Source of the DNA: Strix aluco
Taxonomy: Eukaryota > Chordata > Aves > Strigiformes > Strigidae
Direction: 5' to 3'
Length of the DNA stretch: 64,000 nt
Assembly (NCBI RefSeq): GCF_031877795.1
Contig: NC_133971.1
Span: forward strand, 3,986,784 to 4,050,783
A program made the position numbers and the translations under genes. The notes under the pieces are model-generated. The model was not told the origin of the DNA. It saw nothing but the letters and a program-made list of their open reading frames with translations, and made no database searches. This document shows positions 37,441 to 50,998 of this stretch, in pieces; the first letter of the stretch is position 1; every line of letters begins with the position of its first letter.

Positions 37441-37474
37441 GGGGAGGGGGCGGGGGGGGGGGGGGGGGGGGCGG
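37441..37474 (+). repeat. G-rich tract with a 20-G homopolymer (strong G-quadruplex potential)
   Basis: GGGG, A, GGGGG, C, then 20 consecutive G (37452-37471), C, GG. It easily provides four or more G-triplets. Runs of this length are unstable and hard to sequence, so the exact G count is uncertain. Confidence 0.85.
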
Positions 37475-40247
37475 TGTCATATCCCAAACCACTGGAAAAG
37501 AGGAAAAGAAGGTGTTGTTTTTCACAGTAGCTAGCTGCAGTTGTGATATGGGTCTAGAAAACTAGCAAGGCTTAGGAGACCTGACTGTAAAAAACAGTGA
37601 GAACTGCTACATTTCTTTAGGGCAATGCTGTGCGAACGACACGCCGTGAAATTATTAAAATGAGTAGGGTAACTGCTGGAAGTCTGAATTGTCTTCCACA
37701 TCCTTTGATATATTTGGTGCTCGCTGCTTTGAGCCGCTCCATCAGATTTTTTCAGTTCCAGGATCTGGGTCTGAATCAGCCAGCCCTACTCCTGCCCCAG
37801 CAGCAATGCCAGGACCGAGAGGGAAGGATGCAGCCCATGCATCATGCCTTCAGGAGACATCGGGAGCATTTGGCCCCATAAGATGTTTGGCCACTGGTTC
37901 AGAGCTGCCACAACTGCAGCCCCTCGTTTCTCCCTCTTTCCCACCCACGGGTCAAGGGTAACACCCAGGAAAGTGATCCCCCTAGCAAGCTAGGGTTTGG
38001 GTACATTTCTATCCAAGTAAACAAAAATCAATTTCTCTAATCACTATTTCATCTACATTCTCTATTTGTTATTTCACATCTCTATCTCCTTAATAGCTAT
38101 TTCTTCTGCCACTGTTTCTCCAGAAACAAGCTGTTCTGGGGACATTCAGAATCCACCCAATGAGGATCATCAGTGCAAGCACAAAGGCAAAACTGAGGCT
38201 ATGGCAGGGTCCCTCCGCTGGGGTGCTGAGTGCAGCTCCCCTAAACTGCCAGAAGTATGACTGCCATGTGGAGGAAGAGATTAGTTAAAAGTAACCAACT
38301 TTTCTCCTTTTCACACTTCTTGGAACCTGTATTAAGACAATATTCAGACCAACATGTCAGTCCTCTCTAATATAATGGGATAAAGAGTGTGTATTTGATT
38401 GGTGTCTGTTCTTTGCCTCTTTCTTAACCATACCAGGACGATATGATTTTCAGGTAATGGATATCTCTGAGCACAGAGCGATGGCGTGGAAAGGGAAGAG
38501 AGAAGGTGGGAGTATATGACCTAGCCCACTGGTAGGGTCCAGTTTAGTAGGGCACACAGGGATTGCCCTGGGAGATTAACCGAGCCATGGCAGCAGGCAG
38601 ACTAGTTTTCTAAGAATTAACAGGCACATGCAATCAGAGAATTGTCTTTTTGCAACTTTTTTTGGCTTTTTCTGCACACCAGTGTGGCCATAAACACACC
38701 ATACTTCAAAAGGGTGGACTCTAAGCAAAGCCCCCAGGACCCCATCTCACCACCCCTTGCCCACTGTGAGATGGGATAAATTTTCTTCTCATGCCTGTCG
38801 ATTAATTTGTCTGGGTTACTGATTAAGATGCACAAGTATGATAGACTCTAACAATGCTCATTATCATGTTAATAACACAGGAATTATTTTCATTTTTATT
38901 TTCCCACGTATTTGCTAGGAGGTGCCTTAGCTACGTGTGCATTGTGAGAAGGGAAACTACTTCAGCAGGGAAACATACTACCTGAAGAGTGCAAAGTTAG
39001 GATATCATTTTATTTACATAAATTTCAAAAAAGTGTACCTTTGACTTACCTTTGTTCCCTTTCCTCCCAGTTTACTTCCCTTTTCAAGATGTAGGAAGTA
39101 CAAAAAGATATGTTTGAAAATATTGTTTAAAAATCCCACATTGTAAGCTTATGTCTTCTAAAGCACCTTTTACCCCAGACTTGGCATGTGTTCTTGAGAT
39201 TTTGAACCTCTCAGGTTTTGAAGATGACCCTCAACATACTAAAGTTTAGATAATTTAAATGGAATTACTTTAGGATATAAAGACAAGCATCTGCATAAAA
39301 CATTTCAAAATTACAATTTTTAATAGATATCACATAAGAGTTACCACACACACTGAATAGTTTAATTTTATTCTGCTGTAGGTAATACAATTTTTTTTTT
39401 CTGCCTGCTTCATTTCATCTTGTAACACTTGGCATTTCCCCCTCTTCAACGCTTGAATGATTCAAGAAGTTGCTAATCACAGCTTTGGCTGAGAACCACA
39501 TTGAGGCTAAAAAATTTTCCTTCCAATCATGTACAATACTAATCAAAGAAAACAAAATACTTGATTTATTGATTTAACTGAGCTAATATAATAATAAGCT
39601 ATCCTAATCAGTATTGCCAGCACTTGCAATTTTATCACCAGTCACAGGATATTTGGTGGTTTCCATAAAATCCTCACTCTTTTTCTCAGGCAATTAGATC
39701 CTGTATTTTCAAGTCTCTGTCCCTTATAACTCCTGAAAAAATCATGAGTTCTAAAAAGTGAAAAACCAGAAGACAAATGAAAAAATGATGAATGGATGGA
39801 ATGAAACACTGGCAATTCTGGGTTTGACTTGCACGTGATAGGGTTTCTCTCTTTTTTTGTTTGGTCGTTGTTTTTTTATTCTGAAGTCAACCTCACTTTT
39901 GAGAATCTGGTTCACGATTTCTGGGGACTGCTGATTTAATAACATTTCACTGGGTTCAGGTCTCCTTTTCTTTCTCTTCTTTTATTTTCCCCCTTTTTCC
40001 CTTCTCTCCCCCACTGCCTGTCCCATGTCCAGGACCAGCATTGGAGCTTCCCCGTTATTCCTGGAATGTCTGACCAAAGCCCCAGTGAAAGGCACCAACG
40101 TCTTAAAAGCTCAAGTCTTCTCAGATTACAAGTAACACCGGGGTAACACCAAATGCAGGCTGTGCCACCCACGGCCACTGTCATCCATGTCAAACTTTCA
40201 CTGACAACAGCTGATCTCTGACAGACAATGGAAAATCTGGAGGATTT
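37475..40247. other. Non-coding spacer
   Basis: Overlapping plus-strand frames at 37630-37881 and 37689-37961 reflect GC-richer sequence and are not recognised. No repeat family was identified. Confidence 0.4.
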
Positions 40248-40268
40248 AAAAAAAAAAAAAAAAAAAAA
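40248..40268. repeat. Poly(A) tract, 21 bases
   Basis: An A-run continuing into an A/C-rich tail (to about 40313). A poly(A) tail of a degenerate retroposon is possible, but the upstream 250 bases match nothing known to me. Confidence 0.8.
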
Positions 40269-43200
40269 CCAAAAAAACAAAAAACCACCCAACCTAAAAA
40301 AACCCAACACAGTGTTAAAAAGAGCAAACAAATTGATAACAACATGGATCACTCCTGTTGACTTAATAGATTGCCCTAGTTCTTCAGCATGGATGACTTT
40401 ATGGCCGCTGCTATCCCAGCATAACTATGGCTGGTCATGCTGCTGTGCACTTTAAGAAAAGTAGGACTTCAGAAGGAAGTGTGGTGGAAATTTCCAAAAT
40501 ATAGATGGTCTGTTTGGATAAAGACAGGCTTTTTATACTTAATTGCTAGGCCTGGGAAACTTGGCTGCCCTGACCACTGGCTCTGTCTGGGTACACTCAG
40601 ATGGATTCACACTGGTGGGATCCCCCGTGAATAGGGGCGTAACCTTCCCCTAGCATCACTTGCTTCTTTCTTCAGGCTGTACGAGGCAGACTATTGAAAG
40701 GGAAAAATATTTCCATCAGCTTTATTGCAAACACTTCTGGTTTTCCTAATTCTGGCTGAGGAATGATTTTGCTGTGTTTTGAGGCAGCGGGGACAAAAGA
40801 GGATCAGCAAAATCAACACATCTCCCATCAGTTAAAAAATGAGCTATATTAAATATTTAGGTACTCTTCAAGTGTTGTCTGAAAAAATAATTTCTGTGGC
40901 ATAAACAGGGCTTGTCTTAAAGCTTCTGCAGAGAGAAAGGACCTTCATCCATCAGCAATTAGATACGACAGTAGACAGACTCCTGAAGGCTGTGGCATAT
41001 TTGCATGTAAAGAAGGCTTCCAAACTGTATTAAAATTAATCATGTATTTTGAAACACGCTTGAGCTTTTTCATGAAGACACCAGAGTAGGTAACACAGTT
41101 GCAAGGTTTCAATGTATAACAGCTCTGGGTTATCTAAAAATAGACCGTCATATTCTATTTTTAGCAACAGTGATATAAATCTGAAGAAACCTCACTAACT
41201 TCAGAGTAGTTGCCTTGTATTTACATGTGAATTAAAGATGTCAAATCAGTCTCTATTTTATTGCTGCACACTACTAAATGCAAATCTCTGATTCTGCAAA
41301 CAAAAGCCGTACTAATGCATACGACTGGAAATGTCCACATTAATTCTGTGTGACAGCCATTGAATGAGAGTTAATATTCTCAGGTAGAAAAAGTCTGTGA
41401 GTGTTTTTTTTACTGCAGGTCTGTTTTAATACCAGCTTGTGGATTGGGACAGCTGAAACAGCAATTGCTCAGAATGTTTTTTAAGCCACAATTTTTTGGT
41501 TACCTCACTTATCACCATGTCAGAATATTTTCTTCAGCAAATTAGAAACTGACTTTTTCCTTACGTACTTTTCAAGTATTCCAAAGATTCATTCCCAATG
41601 CCAAACTGCATAAAATCCAGTGTAATGTAAATCACTCTCTGATACTGCTTTTTCTTTCTCTTTCTGGATAAAGTTAACAATGCAATGAAAAATAAATGAT
41701 TTTGAATGGCATCAGTGGAGAAATTGGTATCATGGATGGAGTTTAAAAGTCAGATCATCTTGCTAATAGTTAAATAATGTATTTCCTAAGTTGGATTTTG
41801 GCTACACAAGTTTGAATGTTCAAACATTTTTTATTTTAATAAGGAGAACATTTTAAAGTGCTGAAACCGGGGATAAGGTAACATTATCCTCTTGGCACAT
41901 TTAATAATATGTACTAATGCAGCCCATATTTCCAACCCCTCTTCCCTGTCTAGCATTAATGCTGCAAATTGATGTATTTTTCTGAACAGCAAACCCAAGC
42001 AGTAATGTGGTCATGGGAAACTGGAACAAATGACCACTTGCTCTGGAAAGCAGCACACTGTGAGTTTGAAGTCCTTCATGTTTACATAGTGGCTTGACTC
42101 TCAGCAACAGGTCATAGCCGCAGAAACAAGAGCTGCCTGAAATATCATGTAGGGCCTGTAAACCCAGGAATGTGCTGTGAGCTGCCAGCAGTGCCCTATA
42201 GGATCTCTAGCAGCCTGTCTTCCCGAGGCCTGGGAGGACTGCAGACGTTTCTGACCAGACCTGTCGGGTTAAGGTGACTTTGACAGAAGTCAGCTCATTC
42301 AGCTAACAGTGAAGCTTGTCTTCCAGTCCTTCAACTGCTAAATATTGTAACTCCAAGACAAAGACGTTGCTCACAACAGAGAACGCCACTAAGTGCGTTT
42401 CCGAGGTAAAAATTAATTAAAAATTAATGCTTTTTGCTTTGATATCTTTTTTGGAAAGGAAAAAAAATAAAAATCCAAACCTCAGCTAAGTTGGTCCTTA
42501 AATAAAACACGATACCAGTCTGTGTTTCCTCTCCAAATGGAAAGACAAAAATCCACCAAGTTTTATTCAGTGAGCTATGTTATGCATAGCTGATTCAAAG
42601 ACAGTAGTCTTTTCTCGGTCTCTTACACCATGGGAATGAGTACTTTGAGGGGGGTGTTATATGGAGTCTCTGAATTAAGATTCTCCTTTTCCAGACTTCC
42701 CATGCACCTTTCTTTCCTGTTTAGAAAGCAAAAGGATGACAGGCAATTCGATACTGTCATGGAGAGCGATTCCCTTACAATAAGTGGGCCCCCAACACAG
42801 CATCACTGCAGGGCTGGTTTTCCTGCAGATTTAGCCAACCAGCTCATCCATCCCTATGGCTGCTCCCCAAAAGGCCCACCACAAACCTTGTCAATGGCCT
42901 CAAAACCAGGTCTTGGCAGATTTGCAAAACATGCTTTCTAGTTTCATGGTTCCTTCTAGGCATCTCAGCAGATCCATTTTACTTTACATAGATGTTTCTA
43001 CCTTCTAAACTCACACATAACTCTGACTTGTTATGGTTAGCTATCAATTGGCATTTCCAAAAGCACCCATCTCCACCCACCCATCAAGTAGTCCAGGATA
43101 GCAGGGTACCTATTACACAAGCCAAACCAGTCAATCTGTTCAAGGGTGTGAAATTCTGAGCTGGCACTGACTAGTAGCAAAGAATTATTCAGAAGCACCA

Positions 43201-44751
43201 CAGTGTACACATTTTAAAATACATTTAACTTCTCAGTTCTTAGACTGCCTGTAAACTTTTTGAGTTGCAGAGGCTACACTGGGATGTAATTAAATAACAA
43301 GGCTGCTGTCTATAATTATAATGACTCTTTTAAAGGTCTTCATTTACAGGCATAAGTGTGGTGGCCTTAAAACAACTGGCAATAGTGTGCATGGCTTAAT
43401 TTCAAATTTCTATACTTACACAAGCAGAGATCAGGAGAAACAAGGAATCTTGCCACTTTTTTGTGCCAGATGAAGACTGTCCAATCTAATTTCCATAATA
43501 AAATCAAAAAGGCTCAATAAATTGTTTTTCATACTTGGGATTGCAAGAACAAGCTAAATGCCAAGGGCCAGTCCTGAACATGCCTATCTTCTCCAGTAAT
43601 ATAATTGAAGGAAGCAGTGCTCCTGATCCACTGGAACTACTTGTGCTGCCACACGTGTTTGAAGAACTAGGCCATTAGGGTTTAGTTCTTGGTGCCTGAT
43701 CCTTTCAGAAAAAATGCTTTAACAAAGTACTTTCAAATGGTTGATGCCACCCCAGTTTTCTGTCAAACAGCTGATTATCTTACATGAAAATAAACAGCAT
43801 TGCCATGCAAAAAAATGCAGGTTTTGCTGTTGTTACAGAATCCTTTTTCCTCTATTGAGTGCTACCTACCACAGTTCAAGGTATACTTTTTAGATTTAAC
43901 AGACAGGCTAAATTGCATTCTCATTAACAAAATGCATTAGGCTGCAGACTAATAAAAACACCTTACTTTGGGCCAGCAAAACTTCCATTAAAATTAAAGG
44001 ATATTTGTGTTGCAGAGCCATAAAATATGCTCTTTGCACAGGATTCTTTCAAACCACAGTCTAGTGAAATGCATGGATATACTTCCATTGGCTTTAGCAA
44101 CTTTTACATCAGGCACTAAGACAGTGCATGCATTACATCTTCTTAATGGAGATTCACAGGGGAAGAAAAAGACAGATTTATTATAAATGGAGATGTCCTG
44201 AAAGGTTTTTTTACCTATGCTAAAAAATTAGTGAGTGGAAAGTAGGTTCAGTATGACGTGTGATTCTTTATCTTACCCAAATCAGCAGTGTTAAGTCTGA
44301 TTCTCCACAGTTTTGTCAAAGTCGCCCGAAGATTTGAAATCTTAAGTGAGGGCACAAGGTCTTGAATTGCCAACAAAGACAAATTTGTAGCATGCCATTT
44401 TTAACAAAGAAAAAAGTCATTATCAAACCTTTCAGACAATTGAAATAAAAAATCATTTCCATTTCAATTAGTAGTATTTCAGTTCTTTGTAAGGCAAGTC
44501 TTTGAAGGCAGATAATGCTAAGTTTCCCTATCAAAACTGGGTGCACTGGGACCCACCACTTCACGTCATGTTCTGCGTACAGGTCGTGACAATGGAATGT
44601 AACAGCAGCATTCAAGACAAAGCACATCATCAGCGCACACTGATCCCCAGCTGCAAAATGAATACAACAGAGTAAAAGCCTAGACAGGGCTTGAAGCCTC
44701 AGAAAATGTCTGTTCCAACTTGTTACACTAGGGGAAAAAAGGGAGTTAAAA
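40269..44751. other. Non-coding spacer
   Basis: AT-rich sequence without recognised genes. Perfect octamer ATGCAAAT at 41277-41284 and TTAATTAA-type homeodomain words near 42411-42427 are isolated motif hits only. Most of the minus-strand frame 44316-44876 (186 codons, the longest in the window) lies here. It crosses the TA microsatellite and matches no family. Confidence 0.4.
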
Positions 44752-44766
44752 ATATATATATATATG
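44752..44766. repeat. (TA)n microsatellite
   Basis: About seven TA units followed by GTATAATA. Confidence 0.8.
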
Positions 44767-45299
44767 TATAATACCCCTTTCTGAAGTTGCAGGCAGATGA
44801 TTAAAGTTTGGTCTCCCACCATGATCCTTCCAGTACTTTTTACCCATTCATCTATTAACTTATAAAAACCGCTCATGTTGTTGATGTTACTTCAGGCATC
44901 TCTAAGGCACTTTGCTGTTTGCCGCTGAAGAATGATTTACATAGATCAGGAAAGTTCCAAATAACTGCGTGAAAGGCAAAACACATGCTCTGTGATATCG
45001 ACCCCCGTCAGCTCTGTTGCCTGCAGAGGAGGCCAGTATCAGATGTAGCGACAAGACAAGAGATGCAGCAAAGGTCAAGAGACTCAATACGGCACTTTCC
45101 TTAATCTCCCATCATCTGGAAGTCAGCTAAATGACTTGTCTCTGGTCCTAAAATGGTCTGAATTCTGTCTTGGGTGTAGTTTCCTGAAACCACGCACCAG
45201 AGCCAAGACAGTGTCACTGAAATTATCCTCTACACCATCATTATTGGTCCTATTCCTGGGGCTGAAGTGTTTTTCCCTGACAAAGCTGATACTGCAGGG
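44767..45299. other. Non-coding spacer
   Basis: No gene recognised. Short minus-strand frames only. Confidence 0.4.
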
Positions 45300-45950
45300 C
45301 ATAAGTGGATAGATGGTCTGGAAAACAGCCCAAGGCGATGAGGTGGTGGCTGGGCTGGCGAGGCACACAGCAGCCTTTTTGCCACCACCAGTCCCCAGTC
45401 AGAGGGGAGTCGCAGCATCCGTGCTGTCACCGCTCGGGGATCAGCTGTGCCAAAGAGGGACAGCCGGGCAGGAGTACAGCGGCTACCTCTCCTCCTTTCA
45501 CATCAGCCAGCAAAACTGGGGTACATGCACACTTCTTTCCCAAGAATTCATATATCGCACACCCCCACCATTAAACAGATGAGCTTGGACGTGCTGGTAC
45601 GGAGCCTGGAGTTTCTCTGATGAACACCATCATCACGGAGCAGAATGCTCCACAGCTCTGCCCCCAAAACCCTCCTCCAAGCATCCCTGCACGGCTGGAC
45701 GCCCCCCGTGTCCCACAAACACAGACCTTCCCTCACAGTCTGAGGCACAGAGGTGTTTTTACCACCTCTCAGGAGATGTGCTGCAGGTTAAAGCACCGCC
45801 AGCTTCAGCTCAGGCGCTCTCTCCAATTGCAGCCAAGGGGTATCGCTTTTTTTTGTGTACCATCAAGATATTTAGAGGACCTGGCACCAGCACAGCCTAC
45901 CCATTCTACTAGGCTGCGTAAAAGGTCTGCAGTCGCTCTATAAATCTGGA
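45300..45950. other. GC-richer patch with overlapping open frames
   Basis: CpGs are more frequent than in the surroundings (for example GAGTCGCAGC, CATCCGTGCTGTCACCGCTC, AGCCGGGC). Two plus-strand frames of 89 codons overlap (45305-45574 and 45313-45582), and a 107-codon frame follows (45620-45943), with minus-strand frames also open. None resembles a known protein. A CTGCAG acceptor-like site precedes (45298), but a stop lies just upstream of the second ATG. It could be a conserved element, a lost exon or a GC-rich old repeat. Confidence 0.2.
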
Positions 45951-47524
45951 GAGCAGCATGCAAAAATGAAGATACTTGAGGAAGAAATCTTTGGAAGATG
46001 TTCTTGTGAATAAGCTCCCATTTCAAGTACAATTAGATTTCTGAGGCACCAGAGACCAAATTAATTATGCAACTATCTAAATGCAGATAAAACAAATATA
46101 TCAAATGCACACGCATGCACAAAAGTCATGTTTTCTCTGCAAAACATATATTTTAGTATTTGGTTTCTAATTCATATATTTTGGCTTGATCACAGACACA
46201 GTTCTTCAGGTGGAGGGCAGATATATATTCTTCAAGGAATGAGACACTGCTTTCCATTATAAATAATTTTCAGATATGGATCACAACTGTGTTATTTCAA
46301 CATTTAAATTAATCAAGCAAGAGAAGGAAAATCTTGAAACTTTGCCTAAAACTTGATACTTTCAAGCTTCTAAAGAATTTGGAAAAACAAGCCTCACATC
46401 CAGCTTCTTCTTAAAAATATAAAGGAATTTTTCAGCAATTACCTTGTTATTTTCACTGCCAGCACATAAACACAAACTCCTGATATTGTTCTGAAAAGAC
46501 CATTTTCTTATACCCTACCAAACAATACGCTCCTTGATCCTGAAAGCCTACTGCATTTTCCCTGATCACTTTGGGAAAGATGAGAAGTCCAGGGCTCTCA
46601 AAATCCATACAGTAGTAAATCAATATATGACATGTCTGCAAGACATTGATTTAGTGGTCACATAATTCATTGATTTTTGACACTAAACCCAAATCTAGTT
46701 TATCAGTGTTTTAAATATTCCTTGAATGTGTGCAAAAATTTTCCGCAATGTCCAAAAGAACATCCTCAGATCCTCCTTTTTTCCACGTTGGACAACCCAA
46801 TTAGCAGCTGCTAAGTCTGAAAAATTCCACCTTTCCCAATCATTTTGTAAATAATCATTATTAAGTCTATATTGTTGAAATATATATTTACAGGGAGTTC
46901 TGGTCCACAGGAGGTGTTTAGTCCGGCCTCATTTTTCTTGGGTGGATACCACTGAGTGGAAACAACATGTTCTGGAAACAGATTTACAAAGATGTCTTGA
47001 ATAAATCATGTAGTATATCTGATGGACAGTCCATATCTGATATAAGCTCAGAGGTTGGCTGTCCTATACATTTGTAATTGGTAAGACAGTCATGCTGCAG
47101 GAATTCAGGTTGTCTTTAACCCTGCATTAGTTGTTTGCACGTGTTTGTTTGTGTGCAGGGTAGGAAGAAGGGGCACACGATTAGTTGACTGATTTCATTT
47201 ACTGTGCGTGCATTGCACCATCTGCATGAAAAAAAAACCTAAAATGTAGTTCAAAATATGTCATGCATTTTCTATACTTATGATTAAGTCTTAAAGTAAG
47301 AGCAGCACTGATGGAAAAGTGTAGTGGGTGTAGAAATGCATGGTAGGCTTAATTACAGAAGTCCTAAAGCATTCAAGCATTGTAAAGGGGAGGTAACGGA
47401 GAGCATCTATATGGCACACCCAGGCAGACACACTCAGCAGTGGCATGTTACTCCTAAAATTCAGATGCTATTTCTCCTCAGCTCCTGAAGGCTGAGGAGG
47501 GAGAATGACCTGAGGCTGCTCACT
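45951..47524. other. Non-coding spacer
   Basis: AT-rich, no genes or repeat families recognised. Confidence 0.4.
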
Positions 47525-47680
47525 TAGTGGATGGTCCATCACTGGAAGTGTCCAAGGCCAGGTTGGACGGGGCTTTGAGCAACACGATCTAGTGAAAGAT
47601 GTCCCTGCCCATGGCAGGGGGGTTGGACTACATGCTCTTCAGAGGTCCCTTCCAGCCCAAAACTTTCTATGATTCTGTGA
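47525..47680 (+). mobile_element. CR1 LINE, 5'-truncated 3' end
   Basis: The text runs TGGATGGTCCATCACTGGAAG, CCAAGGCCAGGTTGGACGGG, GGGGCTTTGAGCAACACGATCT, CCCTGCCCATGGCAGGGGGG, TTGGACTACATG, AGAGGTCCCTTCCAGCCCAA and TTCTATGATTCTGTGA. This is the hallmark 3' end of avian CR1, ending in the ATTCTRTG-type terminal repeat. Only the last 155 bases or so of the element are present, so it has no coding capacity. CR1 copies prime at the 3' end and commonly truncate like this. Confidence 0.95.
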
Positions 47681-48719
47681 ACTGACAGCAGCAAGAAATA
47701 ATACTGGCTAGTGCTTAGATCCTTTTCATCTGGTTCCTGCCTGGTGGCACACTGTACACTTCAAGACATGAAGCAAGCTCTCTGGATTTGCTGCACAGTC
47801 ATAGGACTGGTGGGCACCAGCAGGGTAGAGGGTTCATCAGTTCTAAACAGGAATTGTGACGAGATGTCCACCTCTTGCCTCTGACTATGAAAGGAACTTA
47901 AATGACAATCTTAGACCCAAAACTTCATCTGGTGAGAAGAATCCCACCCATTGGGCTCAAAATGCCGGCAGTGGCCTGGCTCCTTTTCCACTATCCCTGT
48001 GGCTTCTGCAGTGGAAATGAACCATAGAGGTGCAACATCTAAGCAAGCCTTATGCAGATATCCCGAGGGACTTCTCTCCTTCACTCTGTATTGCAGGGTA
48101 CATGTTCATCCAAAACAGGTTAAAAGATTTGTCCTGAAGCTTGTGAAACCTAGCTTATTCAGTGATAAGCAGGTAATCAGAGGGAAGTTTGGCTCTTTCA
48201 GTTATCAGTCATGGCTAGAAATTTTTGAATGTTTTGGTTTTCACTACTTTCAGATATGGCTAGGAAAGAAATATTTCCTTTTTTCTTTGCACACTATTTC
48301 TCCATTATCGAGTGCTATCAATGTTATGTCTGCTAGCCACTTGCCCTTGAGTATTGCAGAAGTTAAGTCCATGATAATACTGAAATTGAAGACAAAAAAA
48401 TGTAGGCTGACTGTGATAGAGCAGAGATCTGGAGGGGAGCTGAAATGACAAGGCCGCTTACAGGATCAGGGCCTTACTTATCGTAACGTACGTTTGTATC
48501 TACAGTTGCTGTGTGTCAATCTTCAGTCCTCATCTTCCTGGTAGTATCTAGGCACAATGTTCTGAGTGAGAACAAAACGAGGTTGTGAGCCAAAGTTCAC
48601 TCATATTGCTGGAAAGGGGACAGTGGCACAGGTGGACTTCATGTCATGTCACTTAAAGCTATTTTTTTCCTTCATCTTGTTGAGAGAAGAAGGCAAAAAA
48701 AAAATTTTGTGTAAAACTT
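47681..48719. other. Non-coding spacer
   Basis: A 165-codon plus-strand frame (47951-48448) is open but has no recognisable domain, signal peptide or splice context; I leave it as chance. Confidence 0.4.
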
Positions 48720-49260
48720 CAGTTCTTTAAAATGTTTAATTGACAATCAAAAGCAAACAATGCATTTAAAGGTTATTGTAATTACATCTACTTACATTTT
48801 TGTTCCATAAACAACGTTTTGTTAACTTTCCAAATTACGCGGTGTTGCTTTGACCTATTTTTTTAGATGCTTGAAAGGATAATAAAGGATCTGAAAGGCA
48901 GTAATTTTGGACTTAAAGTTTGAACCTTGAAAGCATTTATTTTTAGTGTATAACATAAAGGATGCTTAAAGAAGGGGAAAAAAGTAAACCTAGGTCAGGA
49001 ATGAAAAAGTGCTGTTTTGAGAAAGGTAACAAGCTCTTTTGTTTTAGTTTATTGCTCATCTTTTATTTTTTCAAGGTGCATTATTGCTTTTTCAAATGAA
49101 TCACCATGCAATATCATTTACAGTCTGACCAACAAAAGCTGTTATTAGTGCTAGAATTAGCGGGATTTCATAGTCTCTTCAGATCTTGTGACTGCTCTGA
49201 TTGTAATAATGAAAGCACACGTGTATTAAAGACACCAAGCTAATGTAAAATGAAATAATT
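48720..49260. promoter_or_regulatory. Candidate AT-rich enhancer-like block
   Basis: The block lacks open frames and repeats and is dense in factor-like words: TTTAATTGACAATCAAAAGC (homeodomain, TCF/SOX-like), AAACAATGCATTTAAAGG, TTGTAATTAC, TTTGACCT and TAGGTCAGG (nuclear-receptor half sites) and TTCAAATGAATCACCATGCAA. Clustering of such words is common in conserved developmental enhancers. No conservation data are available here, so this is inference from texture. Confidence 0.22.
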
Positions 49261-50979
49261 ACTTTACAATTCTTTTTCAGAGCCATCTGGCTTTCTTCTC
49301 AAAGCTTGTATCACCAGGCTGAAGATTATCTGGATATTCTTTTGCTAGCCACTTGAGAAATATTTGGGATTCAGGAGACGATTCAGGAGACAGAAGACAT
49401 GTTGAAGTTCTTGGAAACTATGTGTCAGCGTCGGTGGCTCCAAATGGAAAAAAGGACTGCAGAGAAATCCGACCAACACCAAGCATCTGTTCTGAAGAAT
49501 GTGGCTTAAGGTTTTCAATGTAGAGTCAGCCTGCTAATGCATGCAGCTGTAGTGGAGGAACACACAAAAGCAGAGAGTAGATGGGTACAGGGACAAGCAC
49601 TCCCGTTTCATCAATTCTGCATGAAAGATTTTCCTTCATGATATGTCCGGATTGAAATGTTCTTCACTCTAATTGACCTTAAAGAATAACCACGGATAGA
49701 AAGATTTACTAGCAGATAATTACAGACCTTCATTTATGAGATTTAGGTTTTCAACCAGAGAGCCTGAGAACGAAATATGAGTCAAACTGCTACTCTCTGA
49801 GTCCAGAGAACTGGGGTACAAGACTTTATCTGAGACTGTGGGAGGAAAAAAGTGTATTGTGTCCTTGAACCTCACAAGGTGACATAAAAATGAACACATC
49901 TTCCTGCAATGTAGCTTTTATTGCAGCACCTAATTTTACCCTAATGACGCAAAATGCTCAACTAATATTGGTTTCTGTTAAGAGCAAGGCCCTGTTTGTT
50001 ATGCTTGCTGTAACTTTTATTTTAAACCCGGTAATTATAGGAGGCACAGGTGGTGGTGCCCATAGCTAAGGCTGCCCATGATTTCCTGTAATAAGAATCT
50101 TTTTTATATAGATGTTTACATTATAGCATCAAGTCTTAAAATACAGGGAAATACCAGGATTTAGGTGAGGAGTGCATCTTTAAATTATCTCCTTCCCCCC
50201 TGGGTTGCATGTATTATGTCATGCTCTTCGAACACCTTATCATAAACTTCTTTTTCTATCAGACTCCGGCCTCATTCAGTGCAGAGAGTGTACTATTTTC
50301 TGGGCTTGAATTGGGCTTGTTTAATGAAGAAGACTTTTGTCTGAGTCATTTGTTTCTGAATTTGGTTGGAGAACAGGGAACGTGTCAGTGGGTTGCAAGA
50401 TGGTTTCATAACTAAAGACTATCGAATGCTGCTCTTTAGTACCACACTCTCACCGTACAAGCTTGTCAGAAAAAGCCATTGATAGATAGTGTCAAATCAC
50501 ACATTTTCCCATAACATCTCATAGAGGCATAGTCCCATCTATGATATTCCAAGATGTGCAGAGCATCCCGCTGAATGTTTGGAGAAACACACAGCTGGTC
50601 ACCCTGAGTCAATCTGAAATCCGCGCCCTCCTCCCCCTTAGGCTCTTGTCAGAAACCCAGGCTTTTCAAATGAGTTTTTAGTAGATACAAAGTGGAAATC
50701 TGAGTATGTTTAGACTAACAAAGTCTACACTAATTTATATGAGAAAATCCCCATGGGTTTGTTATAAGATTATGTTGTTGAAATTGGCTTCTTCCCACTA
50801 TTTCCACACCCAGACATGACAACAAATCTGCTGAGTCCCATGGCTTTGATTTCTTACATAAAGAATTCAGGGTCAATAGGATGGAAGATATGACTGTGTT
50901 AACTCAGGCCTGTTTCCCTTGACAAAATTTTGGCTAGAGACCTGAGTTTTCCATTCCTTTCATCTAGTTGATAGTGAGG
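49261..50979. other. Non-coding spacer
   Basis: No gene recognised. The only listed open frame of note (50209-50415 plus, 68 codons) shows no family signs. Confidence 0.4.
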
Positions 50980-50998
50980 AAAAAAAAAAAAAAAAAAA
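50980..50998. repeat. Poly(A) tract, 19 bases
   Basis: An A-run about 400 bases upstream of the hAT relic; no link to it is evident. Confidence 0.85.

Noticed and set aside
40248..40313. Poly(A) plus A/C-rich tail as evidence of a processed pseudogene
   Set aside because: The upstream sequence shows no cDNA-like frame or known gene, and no target duplication was found.
44316..44876. Longest open frame in the window (186 codons, minus)
   Set aside because: It runs through a TA microsatellite read as alternating Tyr-Ile, has no recognisable domain and lacks splice or promoter context.
47951..48448. 165-codon open frame (plus)
   Set aside because: No domain, no Kozak or splice support, and composition of translated non-coding DNA.
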